A DNA stretch of 64,000 nucleotides from Girardinichthys multiradiatus (taxonomy: Eukaryota; Chordata; Actinopteri; Cyprinodontiformes; Goodeidae), in the NCBI RefSeq assembly GCF_021462225.1, contig NC_061803.1, positions 37,222,174-37,286,173 of the forward strand, in the 5' to 3' direction. The notes under the pieces were generated by a model that was given only the letters and a program-made list of their open reading frames with translations, did not search any database and was not told where the DNA came from. A program made the position numbers and the translations under genes. The stretch's first letter is position 1. Every line of letters begins with the position of its first letter. Shown here piece after piece: positions 51,643 through 63,814 of this stretch.

Positions 51643-52437
51643 CAGAGAGACACTGACACTCTGAGAAGCTCTTTTTATACCCAATCATGTTGTCAATTGA
51701 CTTAATTAGTGTTCACTGGTCTTCCAGCTGTTCGTTATATGGTCAATTTCCTTTTTCCAGCCACTTATAGCTATTTGTCCAGTTTGTAAAAAAATAAACT
51801 CATGAAACAGGCCTGGACAAAAATGATGGTACCCCTGACAATAATGTGACCAAAGGGACATGTTCAAGGTGTGTCCATTAAGCATATTTGAAAAGCAATG
51901 TCTGACTTTCATTTGTTCATTTTCATTGAATGATTATTCATTATTGCCTTTGTCAGATTCATTGTAGGTTTTTCTTTCATTAAACGAGGGGTACCAACAA
52001 GTTTGTCCACGTGTATAAAATACTATCTTGTCATAATTAGATCACCAATTACACCATTGTGCAAGTTTGCTGAGTATATATTGTTTCTGGCTACTATTGC
52101 TTGCTGCTTGTAGCCTCATGACCGTTTTTTGGTCGAAGCTGCAGGTGTGTCTCGCCCTTCAGGGGCTGCGCAAGCTGTTTTTTTCAGACTGCCATTGTTC
52201 TCCGGCAACTGGTAAGTTTTGTTCCTTGTTATTAGTTTCATTAATTAATTGACTCACCGGTGGCGTTTTCTGCCCTTGCTGGTCCCTAGTTTCTCTTTAT
52301 ATTGTCCAATACTGTTTTCACTGTTGTTTATGTTGTTGCACTTGATTAATTTAAACACACTCACCGGTACCGTTTCTCCTTCATTTCCATCAGTGTTTCA
52401 CTTTTGGGTTTAATTGCCAAGTTAATTCGATGTTGGC

Positions 52438-53390
52438 TTGCCAGTGGCGTTTACTGCCCGTGCAGAGTCCTGTGCTCCTTATTCTGATGTTTACGAACAG
52501 CTGTGTTGTGCGACCTGTTTGGTTCCACTTCAGCCTGAGGACGGGCATGATTTGTGCCCCTCCTGCTTTGGTGTCGACCTCAGAGATGATGTATCTCAGA
52601 GAAGCACTTTCCGACAATGCCTTTTCCAATTGTCTTGTTCTGTCACGAGCGGTGTGGGTGGCTCAGCTGGCTGCAGTGGAGCAGCCTGCTGACTGGACAG
52701 TCTCTTCCCAGCAGAGTTCATTGATGCTGGAGCAACCAGTGTGCCCAAAGCATTCCACAGCAGAGGTGCCTTCAGTTTCCGGGAAGAGACCTAAATTGTC
52801 TGATGCAGGGAGGCTGTCCACATCTGACATCGGAGTTGGCCAAGGTGAAGGCCCTCCTCCAGTCCCTCCAGGCGGATAGCTTTTCCGACTTGGCTCTTCC
52901 CTTTGAACAGGATGGGGCTTCCATCTGTGATGATGACATTATTTTAGTAGTGGCTTCGGGTACCCTTTTCCGGAGAGGGGGCGAGGATATTCCAGAGCTG
53001 AGCCCTAGGGCTTTGGGTTCAGAGTCTAGTGCCTCCCAGGCCTGTGCTGTGGAGCCAGTGTGGCCATCAGAACTGCTCTTGCTGGCCTGCAGGTGGACTC
53101 TTCACAAGTCAAGCCGGCTCCCTCCAGCGCTTTCTTCTGGCCCCGTGACGCTGCCGCCGCTTTTGTGGTTCCTCCATTGGAGGATTACATCCGTGAACTG
53201 CACGCCTGTTGGACAGATGATAGAGCATTTTACCGTCTGATGACTGATGGCAGAGCCCTTGTTGCAAGAGGCATCTCGGTTTGGGTTGGGCCAGATGCCT
53301 GCAGTGGAGCCTGGGATTGCCTCCCTCTTGTTCCTCCTGATGAGGCTCTGCGGCCTGATGCCCGTTGTCCTCGGCCATAGTGCTGTGTTA
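52438..53390 (+). pseudogene. DIRS gag-like protein, broken
   Basis: Starts with a cysteine/histidine cluster (CCATCLVPLQPEDGHDLCPS then CFGVDL) typical of DIRS gag. Later pieces in other frames (52803-53240 and 53060-53380) include PPLEDYIRELHACWTD. At least two frame changes. Confidence 0.65.
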
Positions 53391-54157
53391 CAGATGACCT
53401 GCTCTGCAGGGCCTACGACTCAGGGGCCAGGATGGGTTGGCTTGGGAACTCTCTCATCTGTTGCTGGGCCTGTCCTTCTCTTTGGAGTCCGTCCCTCTGG
53501 ACCAGTCAACACAGGGCATGGTTGATGCATCCCTAAAGTCATTGATGCTCTGATGACGAGGAAGCTTCGTCGTACACTCTCATCGCTGGTTCATGCTCGG
53601 CGTCAGGTCTGGCTGGCGCAGTCGCCCCTGACTGTACCCTGTAGGCAGACTCTGAGAGCTCTCCCTGTATTTCCCAGGGAACTCTTTGGCTCTTCTGCAC
53701 TCGAAGCACTGAAGCGCACGGCTCAGGCCTCCCGAAAGCGGTAACAGATGGCCGTACTTCACAGGCGTAACCATCAGCCCCTTGGCAATTGGGCAGCTGG
53801 TGGTTTGCCACGGAGGTCCTGCCATCCATCTGCTACTCTCACTGTGTATTGGGATCCGGCTGCAAGACCAGGCCCACAATCGGGTAGGATTCAGGGTAAC
53901 CAGGTGGGGGCCCAAGCCTCCTGCCCCTTTTGATGTGCGTCCCCCTAGGTCTTTCGAAAGGACAGAGGCCTGCAGATTTTGGCTGGCAGTCAGATGTTTT
54001 ACCCTGAGACAGCTCATCTATTGAGCTGTTCAAGGGTGCTGTCCACGTCATCCTGCAGGTAACGTCTTCAGTTCTGACGCCGGCCTCCTGTCTCTGGCCA
54101 GGTCAGGATTACCGTCAACCACGACTCTCTGTTAGCGCTGGCACTGGTTCAGGAACT

Positions 54158-55207
54158 TTGCACCTTCCCGGCCAAGGGTGCGATGTGCCTGTGGACCTCC
54201 TGTATGATCTGGGGGGTTTTTATTCAGTTCATTTTCTGGTTCCCAAGAAGACCGCCAGTCTTCGTCCAATACTGGACAACCAGGGTCAGAACGATTATTT
54301 GAGGGTCATGCCCTTTCACATGTTGATTACCAAGGAGGTTCTGCAAGCCATCTTCCAGGGCGACTGGTTCGTGTCTGTCGACCTGACAGATGCATTTTCT
54401 CATGTCCCCATTGCTCCGGATCACTGGCAGTTTCTCCGCTTTGCATTCCAGGGCAGGGACTTTCAGTTTTGGGTCCTACCATTTGGATTCTCTCATTCTC
54501 CCCAGGTTTTCACCCAGTGTGTGGCACAGCCCTCTTCCCCTCTGCAGGCCTGGAGAGTGCAGATCCTGCCCTATCTTGATGACTGGCTCATCTGTGCTGC
54601 AACCCTCGATCAGACATTCTGGGACACCCAGACAGTGCTTGCTCAAGTGGGTCACTGGGGCCTGCGGGTGAACCTGGAAAGTCTCCATGACCACTTGCCC
54701 ATCACCACAGCTGGTCAGCGATATTTTAAGCCTGCTCCCAGAGTTTTGGTGTGGCAGTGCTCCCCAACTTGTTCTATATCTACGCCTTCTGAGCATGGTC
54801 ATCGCTGCATCCAGTGTGGTGCCCCTATGAAGGCTCTCATTGGGGCCCCTTCAAATGTGGCTGCACGGCCTGCATCTGGACCCCGCACAGCCTGCACACA
54901 GACACAGGAGGCTTCGTATCGTGCCTCAGTGCCTCCAGTCCATGTCCCGTTGGTGAGACAGGTTGTATCCCATGGCAGGGGTTCCGCTTGGCCCCCTCAC
55001 ATGTCGGAGGGAGGTTGTGCACACAGATGCGTGCTCCATGATTTGGGGCGTGACCTGGCAGGGCTGTATGGCACAGAGGAAGTAGAAGGCAGCAGCCTTC
55101 TGCTTCCTGCTGAGGTATGCGTTATTGTGCCAGACGCTTGTCTGGGTTGCGGATTCCTCGTGACCTTGTTGGTATGCGTCATCCAGTGCTTGAAGCACTG
55201 TCTCTGA
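54158..55207 (+). pseudogene. DIRS-type reverse transcriptase
   Basis: 349-codon open frame; RT blocks in order: YSVHFLVPKKTASLRPILDN, GDWFVSVDLTDAFSHVPIAP, RFAFQGRDFQFWVLPFGFSH and catalytic YLDDWL (54572-54589). The frame then drifts. RNase H-like HTDACSMIWG lies in another frame near 55018, ended by a stop at about 55083. DIRS elements use this RT with a tyrosine recombinase, which is absent. Confidence 0.82.
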
Positions 55208-55260
55208 CGGTCAGTAGGGATGAAATAGAACGATGATGAAACTTGCTACCGTGGGTTGCT

Positions 55261-58200
55261 ATGTAATGTCACCAAATCAATAGTGTTTCTTCTATTCAAG
55301 CATTCGGCAGGTTAAGGATAAAGGTGCACTGTTCGCAGTTTTGGCTAAGAGTTATAACTGACAGCATACAATATACTTTAGAAATCAACTGAAAATGAGA
55401 CTTTAATATTATATTTAACATATTTTTAAATCAAAAACAGCACCATGTTAAAGAGCTTTCTATCGTTGTCAATGGAAAATCTAAAACATTGCGATGTACC
55501 AATCAATAGGCCCATGAGTGAAACGTCCAATTAGCATCTGAAGCACTGAAAATAACAATGTTGCAGGAGCTGTCTAAAGGTCCTTGTACTCAAAGCCCTC
55601 ATCCTGGCTGTGTTCAGATCATTATGTTAGGTCGGTGCAAAATTAAGCAATTTCACTAAGATATAATGAGAACTTGCCATGTTATTGCCATGAGTTTATA
55701 ATACCCTATATAACTTATGTTATAGACAGGACCATCAGACTCGTTTCAGATCATACTATCAATCTGTGATCTGCACGTTTGTTTCACAGCGATCATGTAA
55801 AATGTGTTGCAACTAAAAGAGGGTGGTGGAAGTTGACTCAGCTTATGATCCAACTCATGAGACAAGTCACAGAGCGGCAACAAGTAATCAAAGGGTGAAA
55901 TGGGGATGAAGAACAATAGGCATGTTAGATAGCAGCAGTTGGCAGGTCCAACGAGAGCAAGACAACTTTATGATAAACCATTGGTCATCTTACCTACAAA
56001 ATCTGATTTTCAGCATAATCTGGTACAGATCAATAGCTGGTGATGGTGCACAATAACAATGCTTATAGTTAAAGAACAGAATCTATTTAGAAAGCAGGAA
56101 TGAGAAGTGAGATAGCTAGATATTATTGGATGTAGGGAAATGACAGACACATTTTATGTATATTGCTCAGGGCAATGCTGCTGAGTAAGTGCCATGCCCC
56201 TTTGGTTCCACAGTTACAGCTGCTTGTTCTAGAAGCCCAGTCATGATCTCACCAGAGCAACTTGGACAACTGAATGCTAAAGTGATCTAAAAGAGGGAGA
56301 TATTGTGTGTATACTGTGGAACAATGATATGAAAAGCACTATAGACTTATTATGCAAAGGTGGAACTGACAGCTACATTACAGTTACGTATTTAGAAGAT
56401 TATAATGTAACTGTAGTAAATAGGAACCAAATATAATATTTGAACTAAAACATGAACTAAAACTCATTCCCTAGAAACGCCACTACTAGTATACAATGGC
56501 CAATTTGCTAATGTTCAGTATGTTTCCCAAAAAGTCAGCGTTTTAAGTACAGAATCAGCCATTCCCTGTTTGAGGGACAACAGCAACAACAACAACAATA
56601 CATTTGATTTGTAATACACTTCACACTAAAATGTTTAAGTGTTATAGATTAAAAACAAAAACACTAAGAGGCAGTATAAGCATACAAATAGAGCCTCACA
56701 ATATATCAAGTCAGAATTGTCATCACAATATCACTGTTAGCACTATCCTCATTGCAGAGCACTGCTAGGATGCAATATTTGGTTCAATATCATACATTAG
56801 GTGCCTTATACTATTTTATATTTGAACAGTTAGATGGTCTCCAATTGTCTTTCATACATACCATACATCTATTTTTAGTTGCCTTAGTATCACAATTATA
56901 TGTTTCCAGTTATTTTGCAAGATGGATGGACGGAAGATTCCAGACTGCACAGAAACCCTGGCCTTTGGCCTGATTAGCTATGTCATTGAAAAACAAGGTT
57001 TTCCGTTTGTCATCCCGTTGAGACACACAACCACACACACAGACTACTAAATATGCCAATTTCCTTGAACCTGAGTTCAGCTTTCAGGACCTGTATCCCA
57101 CGCAGTACAGATATAAATAACTTTCCCAGAGCAACAAAGAATCAACAAAAATGTTCTACATAAATACATGAAGCAGACCTGAGGAACAAGTAGTAGTAGC
57201 AGAGGTAGAAACAATTAGAAGCCCATAACCTAACATAGGACCTGACCCTGGATCCTTGCTAACAAATTTTATTTTTCTTCAAACAGTTACACAGTGAAGC
57301 AAATGTGGAATAAATTGGCCCTTTGCAGTGAAATGTATTGTGAAGCTCTTTCTGTTCCTGCTATAGATTCATATCTTACCTTCAATGCTTATTGACCAAA
57401 TATTGCTCAGCTTCATTAAAATATTTAACTCATAGTATGCAACAACAGTAAAGCACAACAATGACAATGGTTACATTTCAATAAGCAGTTCTCATGATAG
57501 AAGGGAAACTGATTGCAATGTCACCAATTTGTCTCTGAGCTCTTAAATAAATGTTTTTTTTAATTTCAAGCCATGTAATAAATGCATGATAAGATGATAT
57601 CTACATAGAACCAACAATGGATTTTCACTACTAATTTAACGGTACATGTGCTTGTATTGATAATTGTTGGCACTGGCCGTTTGTTTCCACCTGTAGATTT
57701 ACCAAACGATTCTAGAGCTGTCAACCTATACAAATGCAGAACATTTATGCAAGGAATTATAGAACAGAATTCTTCGTTCTGTGGCGCAACATTAAAAATC
57801 GGCACCTAACTAAGAAGAGAGGACTTCCAGATATCATTAAATTCTGCCAAGTGAGAACATTAAGGTTCCTCATTCAGCTACAGTGAAAATGGAGAAAGAA
57901 AGGTGGCCCAAATCAAAGCTTTATGTTTCAACAACAATAATGTTGGAAGCTTGCTCTACAATGAACTTAATTAATCGCCTTAAACGACATCGAGCAGAAC
58001 GTAAACATCAGTGGTACAGAGAAAATGGGCTAAAGTCCAAATCCAGTTACCTGTAGCATTCAACCAGAACCAAACACCGTGAGAGTCTTCATAGCAGTAG
58101 ACATCTGACCAAACACAAGTACTGAGTTCAGAAGAGTCCATCAGGAGGTGGTTCCCCATCAGGCGTGCTCCCATGGTGCATTCAAGTACAACTTGTATAC

Positions 58201-58900
58201 GGGATCGTCTCTATATCAAATCGGCTCCAGAGTGATTTAAACATTTTTTTATTATCAAATGTCAACACAGACTGCTACAAAGCTCCCTAAACCACAACAC
58301 AGACCATTTTCAAGCGGTTTTACTGTTGTAAAAGGATTTTATAAATTCACAAAATCAAATTAAATATCCTGCCAGTTCCAAACTGGCCACATTATAAAAT
58401 TTAAAAAAAATTTAGAATATACTCATAAAAATCTAATTATTATCATGTTAACATTCTGTGTTCAGTGTTAAATAAAATAAAAATATTAAATATTAATACA
58501 TTTTTATTTTTTCTCTTGATTGAAATGTACTGTAGCTTTAAATCTGAGATGCGTACTGAACCCTGATTCGCTAGCCTAATAAAGGCACATTTTCAAAAAC
58601 ATCTTGTCGTAATGTCCTGCTAATACTGAAACACAAATTCAATATAATTGAGACTCCCAGGATGTAAGACTGATTTCTGCAGAGAGTATACCCAGCATAA
58701 AATCAAAGTATAGGCAATACCATACAAAGCACACAATACAAAGCCTTAAAATTACTGTACATACAGTAAATCACACAACATAAGCATCCAGACAATATGT
58801 TGTAAAAGTATATATTTCAAGTAAACTTTAACATGAAGAAGCAGACACTGCCCCACCCTGGTACTGGTTATAAACATCTTAATGAGTCTGTCCCCACAAA
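55261..58900. other. Upstream flank, nothing recognised
   Basis: 3.6 kb AT-rich. A minus-strand 64-codon frame (57980-58174) ends at a good-looking donor (ACAG then GTAACT near 58052) but its phase does not fit the first tmem94 exon found and no homology was recognised. Confidence 0.4.
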
Positions 58901-59289
58901 TCACTGGAGCCTGAACCTTTGCAGTAAAGAACCTGAGCAACATTTAGTTAATGAACTAGGCAATGAAACCGACCTGCTTCTTTTCTTGCATCGCCATGCC
59001 AACCCCGACCACTCCACATGCTCTGCTTCTCAAGATGTCATCGGCAAGATGCCGTTAGTGCCACCACAGAAGGTCCAGATGTGGATACTCCTTACTGGAG
59101 GTTTTTCCTCTGGATCCCTTTCAGGTCACTGCTGTTGGCAACAACACATCAAGCAGCATCCGCAGATGGAACAAGAAGGCAAAGGCAGGTGGTTGCTGCT
59201 CTGATTTCACACCTGGCAACACCTCCTCCTGTACTCTGGCAGTGTGACAGAAAGCACAGCGACACCTGCAGGGACCAGCAGAGAGAAGG
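58901..59289. other. Unclassified sequence next to repeat R2
   Basis: Two overlapping plus-strand frames (123 and 91 codons) with no recognisable domain. It may be the 5' part of the R2 element, but no second copy is visible in the window. Confidence 0.3.
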
Positions 59290-59672
59290 TTAAAACTGGG
59301 AAATGGGCTCCGTTCAGCCTAAACCAACTCAATTATGGTTGAGGTGCAAACACACCCTCCATTTCTGCTACCTGTGCAACCCTTTTTCTTTTCCAATGGT
59401 TATAATCAGTCTGACAGAGAGAGGTGCCCCCAATCCTTGTGGTTTTTAGTAGAATAATGGCCACCATCTGGTTCTAGATGGACAAACTTTATCACTTTAT
59501 TATTTTACTTTGTACACCTAAACATAGCCCATACTAAAATGGCCAAACTCTAACACTCAGTAGTTTATTCTAACCTCCCCAACAACTCTACACCATTCCA
59601 AACCCTTTGTGAAGTGCCTTGAGACAACATGTGTAGTGAATTGGTGCTATATAAATAAAACTAAATTGAAAC
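59290..59672 (+). repeat. Dispersed repeat family R2, copy 2
   Basis: Reverse complement of 40443-40830. Ends in the L2-like tail GTGCCTTGAGACAACATGTG and GGTGCTATATAAATAAAAC. Confidence 0.7.
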
Positions 59673-60677
59673 TGAATTGTTGCTTGACACCCAGTTATCT
59701 GTGGACAATCACAAGAAACAATGACATCAATAAGGAAAAATCATCATCCATACAGTTGTGGAAATATTAGGACCACCTATGACAGCCTATGTGTTTCTCT
59801 ACATATTGTGGATATTTAATATCATTTTTAACAATACTGACAAATTTAGGTATAAACAAACACGAAAATGCAAAGACCTCACATCAGGACACCCCCACAT
59901 TCATTGCAACTTAAAATGGCTAAAATCATATCACATCAGCTGTACATGATGAGAAAATCATGACTCAGCACTAAGGAGGGTTGCTCTGTTTAAACCTCAA
60001 ACATTTAGTCTGGTGCTCCAGACTGTTGAAGTGAGAGGGGACACCATGGTGAGATCCAAAGAGCAGAACGAAGATTGTAGCAGCTCCTTATTCTGGTGAG
60101 CCAGCCAAGCAAACTTTATTTATAAGCACTTTAAAAACAGCATAATGGACCAAACTGCTAAACAGATATATAAAAACATTAAAACACAAATACAAAAAGA
60201 CATGAGGAATTGTTTTTATTAAATAACTTGAACAAATAAAATGAGTTATCTCATGCTGGGTCAAAGGCCAATAAGAAAGATGTGTTTTCAAAGCACATTT
60301 AAAAAGACACCACGAAGAGTCCTGTCTAATGTGCCCTAGCAGAGAATTCTAAACCCAGGGAGATGCCACAAAAAAGCTCCGTCACTTCTAAGCTCCCTCC
60401 AAGTCCTCGGCACATACAGGAGAAGCTGGTCCGCTGACCTGAGTGATCAGGAAGGGAGGAGCAATGTAATTGTAAAATCGCAGAGAGGTAGGGAAAGACA
60501 AGACCATTTAAAAATAAAAGCATTCAAAGGACTCAGATCTCAAATGAATCTGAAATATTTTCCACTGTACGAAACTCTACAAGTGGAGGACAGCTCCTAA
60601 CATGTCCAGGTCTTGCTCTTCAAACATGTTCACCCTGAGAGAAAACCTTAAGATGCTAAAAGACCTACAGCAGCTCT
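59673..60677. other. Nothing recognised
   Basis: About 1 kb of AT-rich sequence with no convincing element. Confidence 0.35.
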
Positions 60678-60860
60678 TGTGGGCAACAGTGGCTCAGTGG
60701 GAAGAGTGGTCATCATGCAGTCCAAATGTTGTGGGTTCAATTGTAGCTTCCTTTTGCCATATCCATCAATCCATGGGCAAGGCACTCAACGCCATCTGCG
60801 TTAGGGTTATTCACTAATCTGCATGTCAGTGTATAAATGTGAGTGTGAAACCTTTACTCT
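60678..60860 (+). repeat. tRNA-derived SINE-like sequence
   Basis: GTGGCTCAGTGGGAAGAGTGG (box A-like) and TGTGGGTTCAATTGTAGC (box B-like), followed by GGGCAAGGCACTCAACGCC, a common fish SINE body. No duplications found. Confidence 0.6.
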
Positions 60861-60899
60861 CCAAGAAAAACATGAAAGCAAGACTGACGTTAAGCAGAG

Positions 60900-61380
60900 A
60901 GAACATAGACAAGGACCAGACCTTGTGGAACATTGTTCCTTGGATAGATAATTCGAAAATGTAATCATCTGGACACCAGAACCTTCAACATGTTGGGCAT
61001 AAACCTGATACAGCAGTCCAGCAAAAGAACCTCTTACCAGCTGTGAAGCATTGAGGTGGAGGTGTCATGGTATGGGGATGTTTTGCTTCAGCAGGACCTG
61101 GCTAGCTCACCATAAGTCCAATTCAAACTCTACTGTATGTCAAAGGGTGGTTGAGGAAAATGTGAGACCATCTGTAAAAAAGAACTGGCTGAGATTTAAG
61201 AAAGGTGAAGTCCTGGGCCTAGTCAAAGCCGTGGGGTGAACTGAAACAGGCTGAACATGCAAGAACCCCTTAAACATCTTACAGCTGAAAGTGAGGAGTG
61301 GGATAAATGTCCCTCAGAGACGGTAAATTTCCACATGAAGCAGCTTAATAAAGTTATTTCTAACAGAGGGGGTAACACTA
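60900..61380 (+). repeat. Decayed Tc1/mariner transposase remnant
   Basis: Contains a coding trace GGGVMVWGCFASAGPG (around 61050-61100), a signature of the Tc1 catalytic domain, with several stops and frame changes. Confidence 0.6.
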
Positions 61381-61683
61381 TATACTAGTGGGTTGGGTGT
61401 CCTAACTTGTTCCTCAACTTTAAAATGTGTTTCTGATATAAGGTTTCTTTTTATGTGGGGGATAAAGCATAATGTTCCGCTCACTGTGTGAGAGCCTGGG
61501 GCTCATTCAAATACCGCAAAAATCTAGAAAATTAGTAATTTGAAAAATTACACATTCCAAACTTATTAAATCTAATTTACATCAGTGCGAGGTGGAGCAT
61601 TTGAAAAGCACAAAACCACAACTGCATATTTTAAAGTCTCAATTGGTAAATTGCACATTTGAGCTCTGACATGTGAAGGCCAC

Positions 61684-62244
61684 TACGGAGCCTGCGAGGG
61701 GACATGGGGGATTTTTTTTCTTTTGCGTCCCCACGCAATACTTTTGCGTTATCTCGCAATAGTCTTTGCGTTATCTCGCAATACTTTGTGGGAGACCCGT
61801 TTTTAAGATTTATTGAGCTTTATTTTGAAATCGGCCTTAAATAAAAGGATCTTCAATCAAACGTAAAGACAGTTATTATCCACATGCTCTCAAACTGCTG
61901 AACTCTGGACAATAATACTGCACAAAAACTGACGCTTTTTTGCTAATTACTGCTGCATGATGTGTACTTTTTTTTGCACGCCACTTTTGTTTTTATAGTG
62001 ATTTGAACTATATCCTAAGCATTTAATCGCATTGTTGACTGTGTGTTAACCTGCATATGATAAATAAACCATATCAATGCCATATCAGTGCTGTTTGCTT
62101 TGTGAGCAGTTTGTCATCTGTGCTGCTGTTCCAAAATACACAGCTTTCTCAAGGTGATTAACAACTTTTGTGAGCGAACGCAAAAGTATTGCGTGGGGAC
62201 GCAAAAGAAAAAAAATTCCCCCATGTCCCCTCACGGGCTCCGTA
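61684..62244. mobile_element. 561-bp MITE with long inverted ends
   Basis: Inverted ends of about 65-70 bp (TACGGAGCCTGCGAGGGGAC at left, its near-complement at right). Flanked by GGCCAC at 61678-61683 and 62245-62250. Just inside the left end, GCGTTATCTCGCAATA occurs twice. No coding capacity; superfamily not assignable by eye. Confidence 0.85.
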
Positions 62245-62330
62245 GGCCACAACTTGTAGCTTTAAAGATTGTATTTAAAATCTACCTCTGACATTAGCAT
62301 TATTTGGATGTAGAGATGGAAACATACAGG

Positions 62331-62432
62331 TCTTGGAGTGTTGTTTCCTGTTGCATTGTGTGAAAGGTGGGTAACTTTAAAATGGACTACGTCAATTCAA
62401 TCAAATCGTATAGATTTCAAGTCAGGTACATA
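62331..62432. repeat. Fragment shared with 40845-40935
   Basis: GTTGTTTCCTGTTGCATTGTG and TAACTTTAAAATGG recur at both places, and both run into GTCAGGTACATACA of repeat R1. The Tc1 at 62433 is inserted at that point. Confidence 0.6.
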
Positions 62433-63695
62433 CAGGTGTTGGACAATGAAACTGAAACACCTGATTTTAGACCACAATAATTTATTAGTATGGTGTAGGG
62501 CCTCCTTTTGTGGCCAATACAGCCTCAATTCATCTTGGGAATGACATATACAAGTCCTGCACAGTGGTCAGAGGGATTTTAAGCCATTCTTCTTGCAGGA
62601 TAGTGGCCAGGTCACTACGTGATACTGGTGGAGGAAAACGTTTCCTGACTCGCTCCTCCAAAACACCCCAAAGTGACTCGATAATATTTAGATCTGGTGA
62701 CTGTGCAGACCATGGGAGATGTTCAACTTCACTTTCATGTTCATCAAACCAATCTTTCACCAGTCTTGCTGTGTGTATTGGTGCATTGTCATCCTGATAC
62801 ACGGCACCGCCTTCAGGATACAATGTTTGAACCATTGGATGCACATGGTCCTCAAGAATGGTTTGGTAGTCCTTGGCAGTGACGCGCTCATCCAGCACAA
62901 GTATTGGGCCAAGGGAATATCATGATATGGCAGCCCAAACCATCACTGATCCACTCCCATGCTTCACTCTTGGCATGCAACAGTCTGGGTGGTACGCTTC
63001 GTTGGGGCTTCTCCACACCGTAACTCTCCTGGATGTGGGGAAAACAGTAAAGGTGGACTCATCGGAGAACAATACATGTTTCACATTGTCCACAGCCCAA
63101 GATTTGCACTCCTTGCACCATTGAAACCGACATTTGGCATTGGCATGAGTGACCAAAGGTTTGGCTATAGCAGCCCGGCCGTGTATATTGACCCTGTGGA
63201 GCTCCCGACGGACAGTTCTGGTGGAAACAGGAGAGTTGAGGTGCACATTTAATTCTGCCGTGATTTGGGCAGCCGTGGTTTTGTGTTTTTTGGATACAAT
63301 CCGGGTTAGCACCCGAACATCCCTTTCAGACAGCTTCCTCTTGCGTCCACAGTTAATCCTGTTGGATGTGGTTCTTCCTTCTTGGTGGTATGCTGACATT
63401 ACCCTGCATACCGTGGCTCTTGATACATCACAAAGACTTGCTGTCTTGGTCACAGATGCGCCAGCAAGACGTGCACCAACAATTTGTCCTTTTTTGAACT
63501 CTGGTATGTCACCCATAATGTTGTGTGCATTTCAATATTTTGAGCAAAACTGTGCTCTTACCCTGCTGATTGAACCTTCACACTCTGCTCTTACTAGTGC
63601 AATCAATGAAAACTGGCTACCAGGCTGGTCCAATTTAGCCATGAAACCTCCCACACTAAAATGACAGGTGTTTCAGTTTCATTGTCCAACCCCTG
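62433..63695 (-). mobile_element. Tc1/mariner element, family B, copy c
   Basis: 1.26 kb, inverted ends CAGG(T/G)GTTGGACAATGAAAC, TA flanks (62431-62432 and 63696-63697). Confidence 0.94.
62500..63516 (-). pseudogene. Tc1-like transposase (family B, copy c), two nonsense codons
   Basis: 198 codons open from 63516 (MGDIPEFKKGQIVGARLAGA) through [10 protein letters not shown] to MVWAAIS, where TGG has become TGA. It stays in the same frame through [13 protein letters not shown] to MSFPR, where CGA has become TGA, near the end. No frameshift, so this is the best-preserved family B reading frame in the window. Confidence 0.92.
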
Positions 63696-63814
63696 TACCT
63701 ATAGATAGATGTCTGTCAGTCTTACCTCATACAAATTTACCAAGTCACATTTTCAGATTATTCTAGAGTGAAATTCTATACTTTTTAGTCAGTTTTTGAC
63801 CATCAGTTGGACCC

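Larger units (their letters stand above)
50248..52013 (-). mobile_element. Tc1/mariner element, family C, chimeric
   Basis: 1.77 kb flanked by TA (50246-50247 and 52014-52015), ends CAC(AC)GTGGAC... inverted over more than 100 bp (GGTACCCCTCGGTTAATGAA at left). The transposase 3' part has been replaced by a segment of another element (about 50415-50755, AAACCGGATTCCAAAAATGTTGG to GCTCTCCCATTC). Confidence 0.88.
52060..55260 (+). mobile_element. Decayed DIRS-like retrotransposon
   Basis: A GC-rich block holding a gag-like zinc-binding region and a DIRS-type reverse transcriptase with the start of RNase H. The 5' part repeats CTCACCGGT-type motifs (about 52252-52365). The tyrosine recombinase and terminal repeats were not seen, so it is truncated or decayed at the 3' side. 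Confidence 0.75.

Noticed and set aside
57980..58174. Minus-strand frame ending at a good splice donor, considered as the missing first tmem94 exon
   Set aside because: It ends in phase 1, whereas the first exon found (50113-50232) starts in phase 0, and the peptide does not resemble the TMEM94 N-terminus.
58833..59293. 123- and 91-codon overlapping plus-strand frames, possible host exon
   Set aside because: No recognised homology, no clear splice sites, and directly adjacent to repeat R2.
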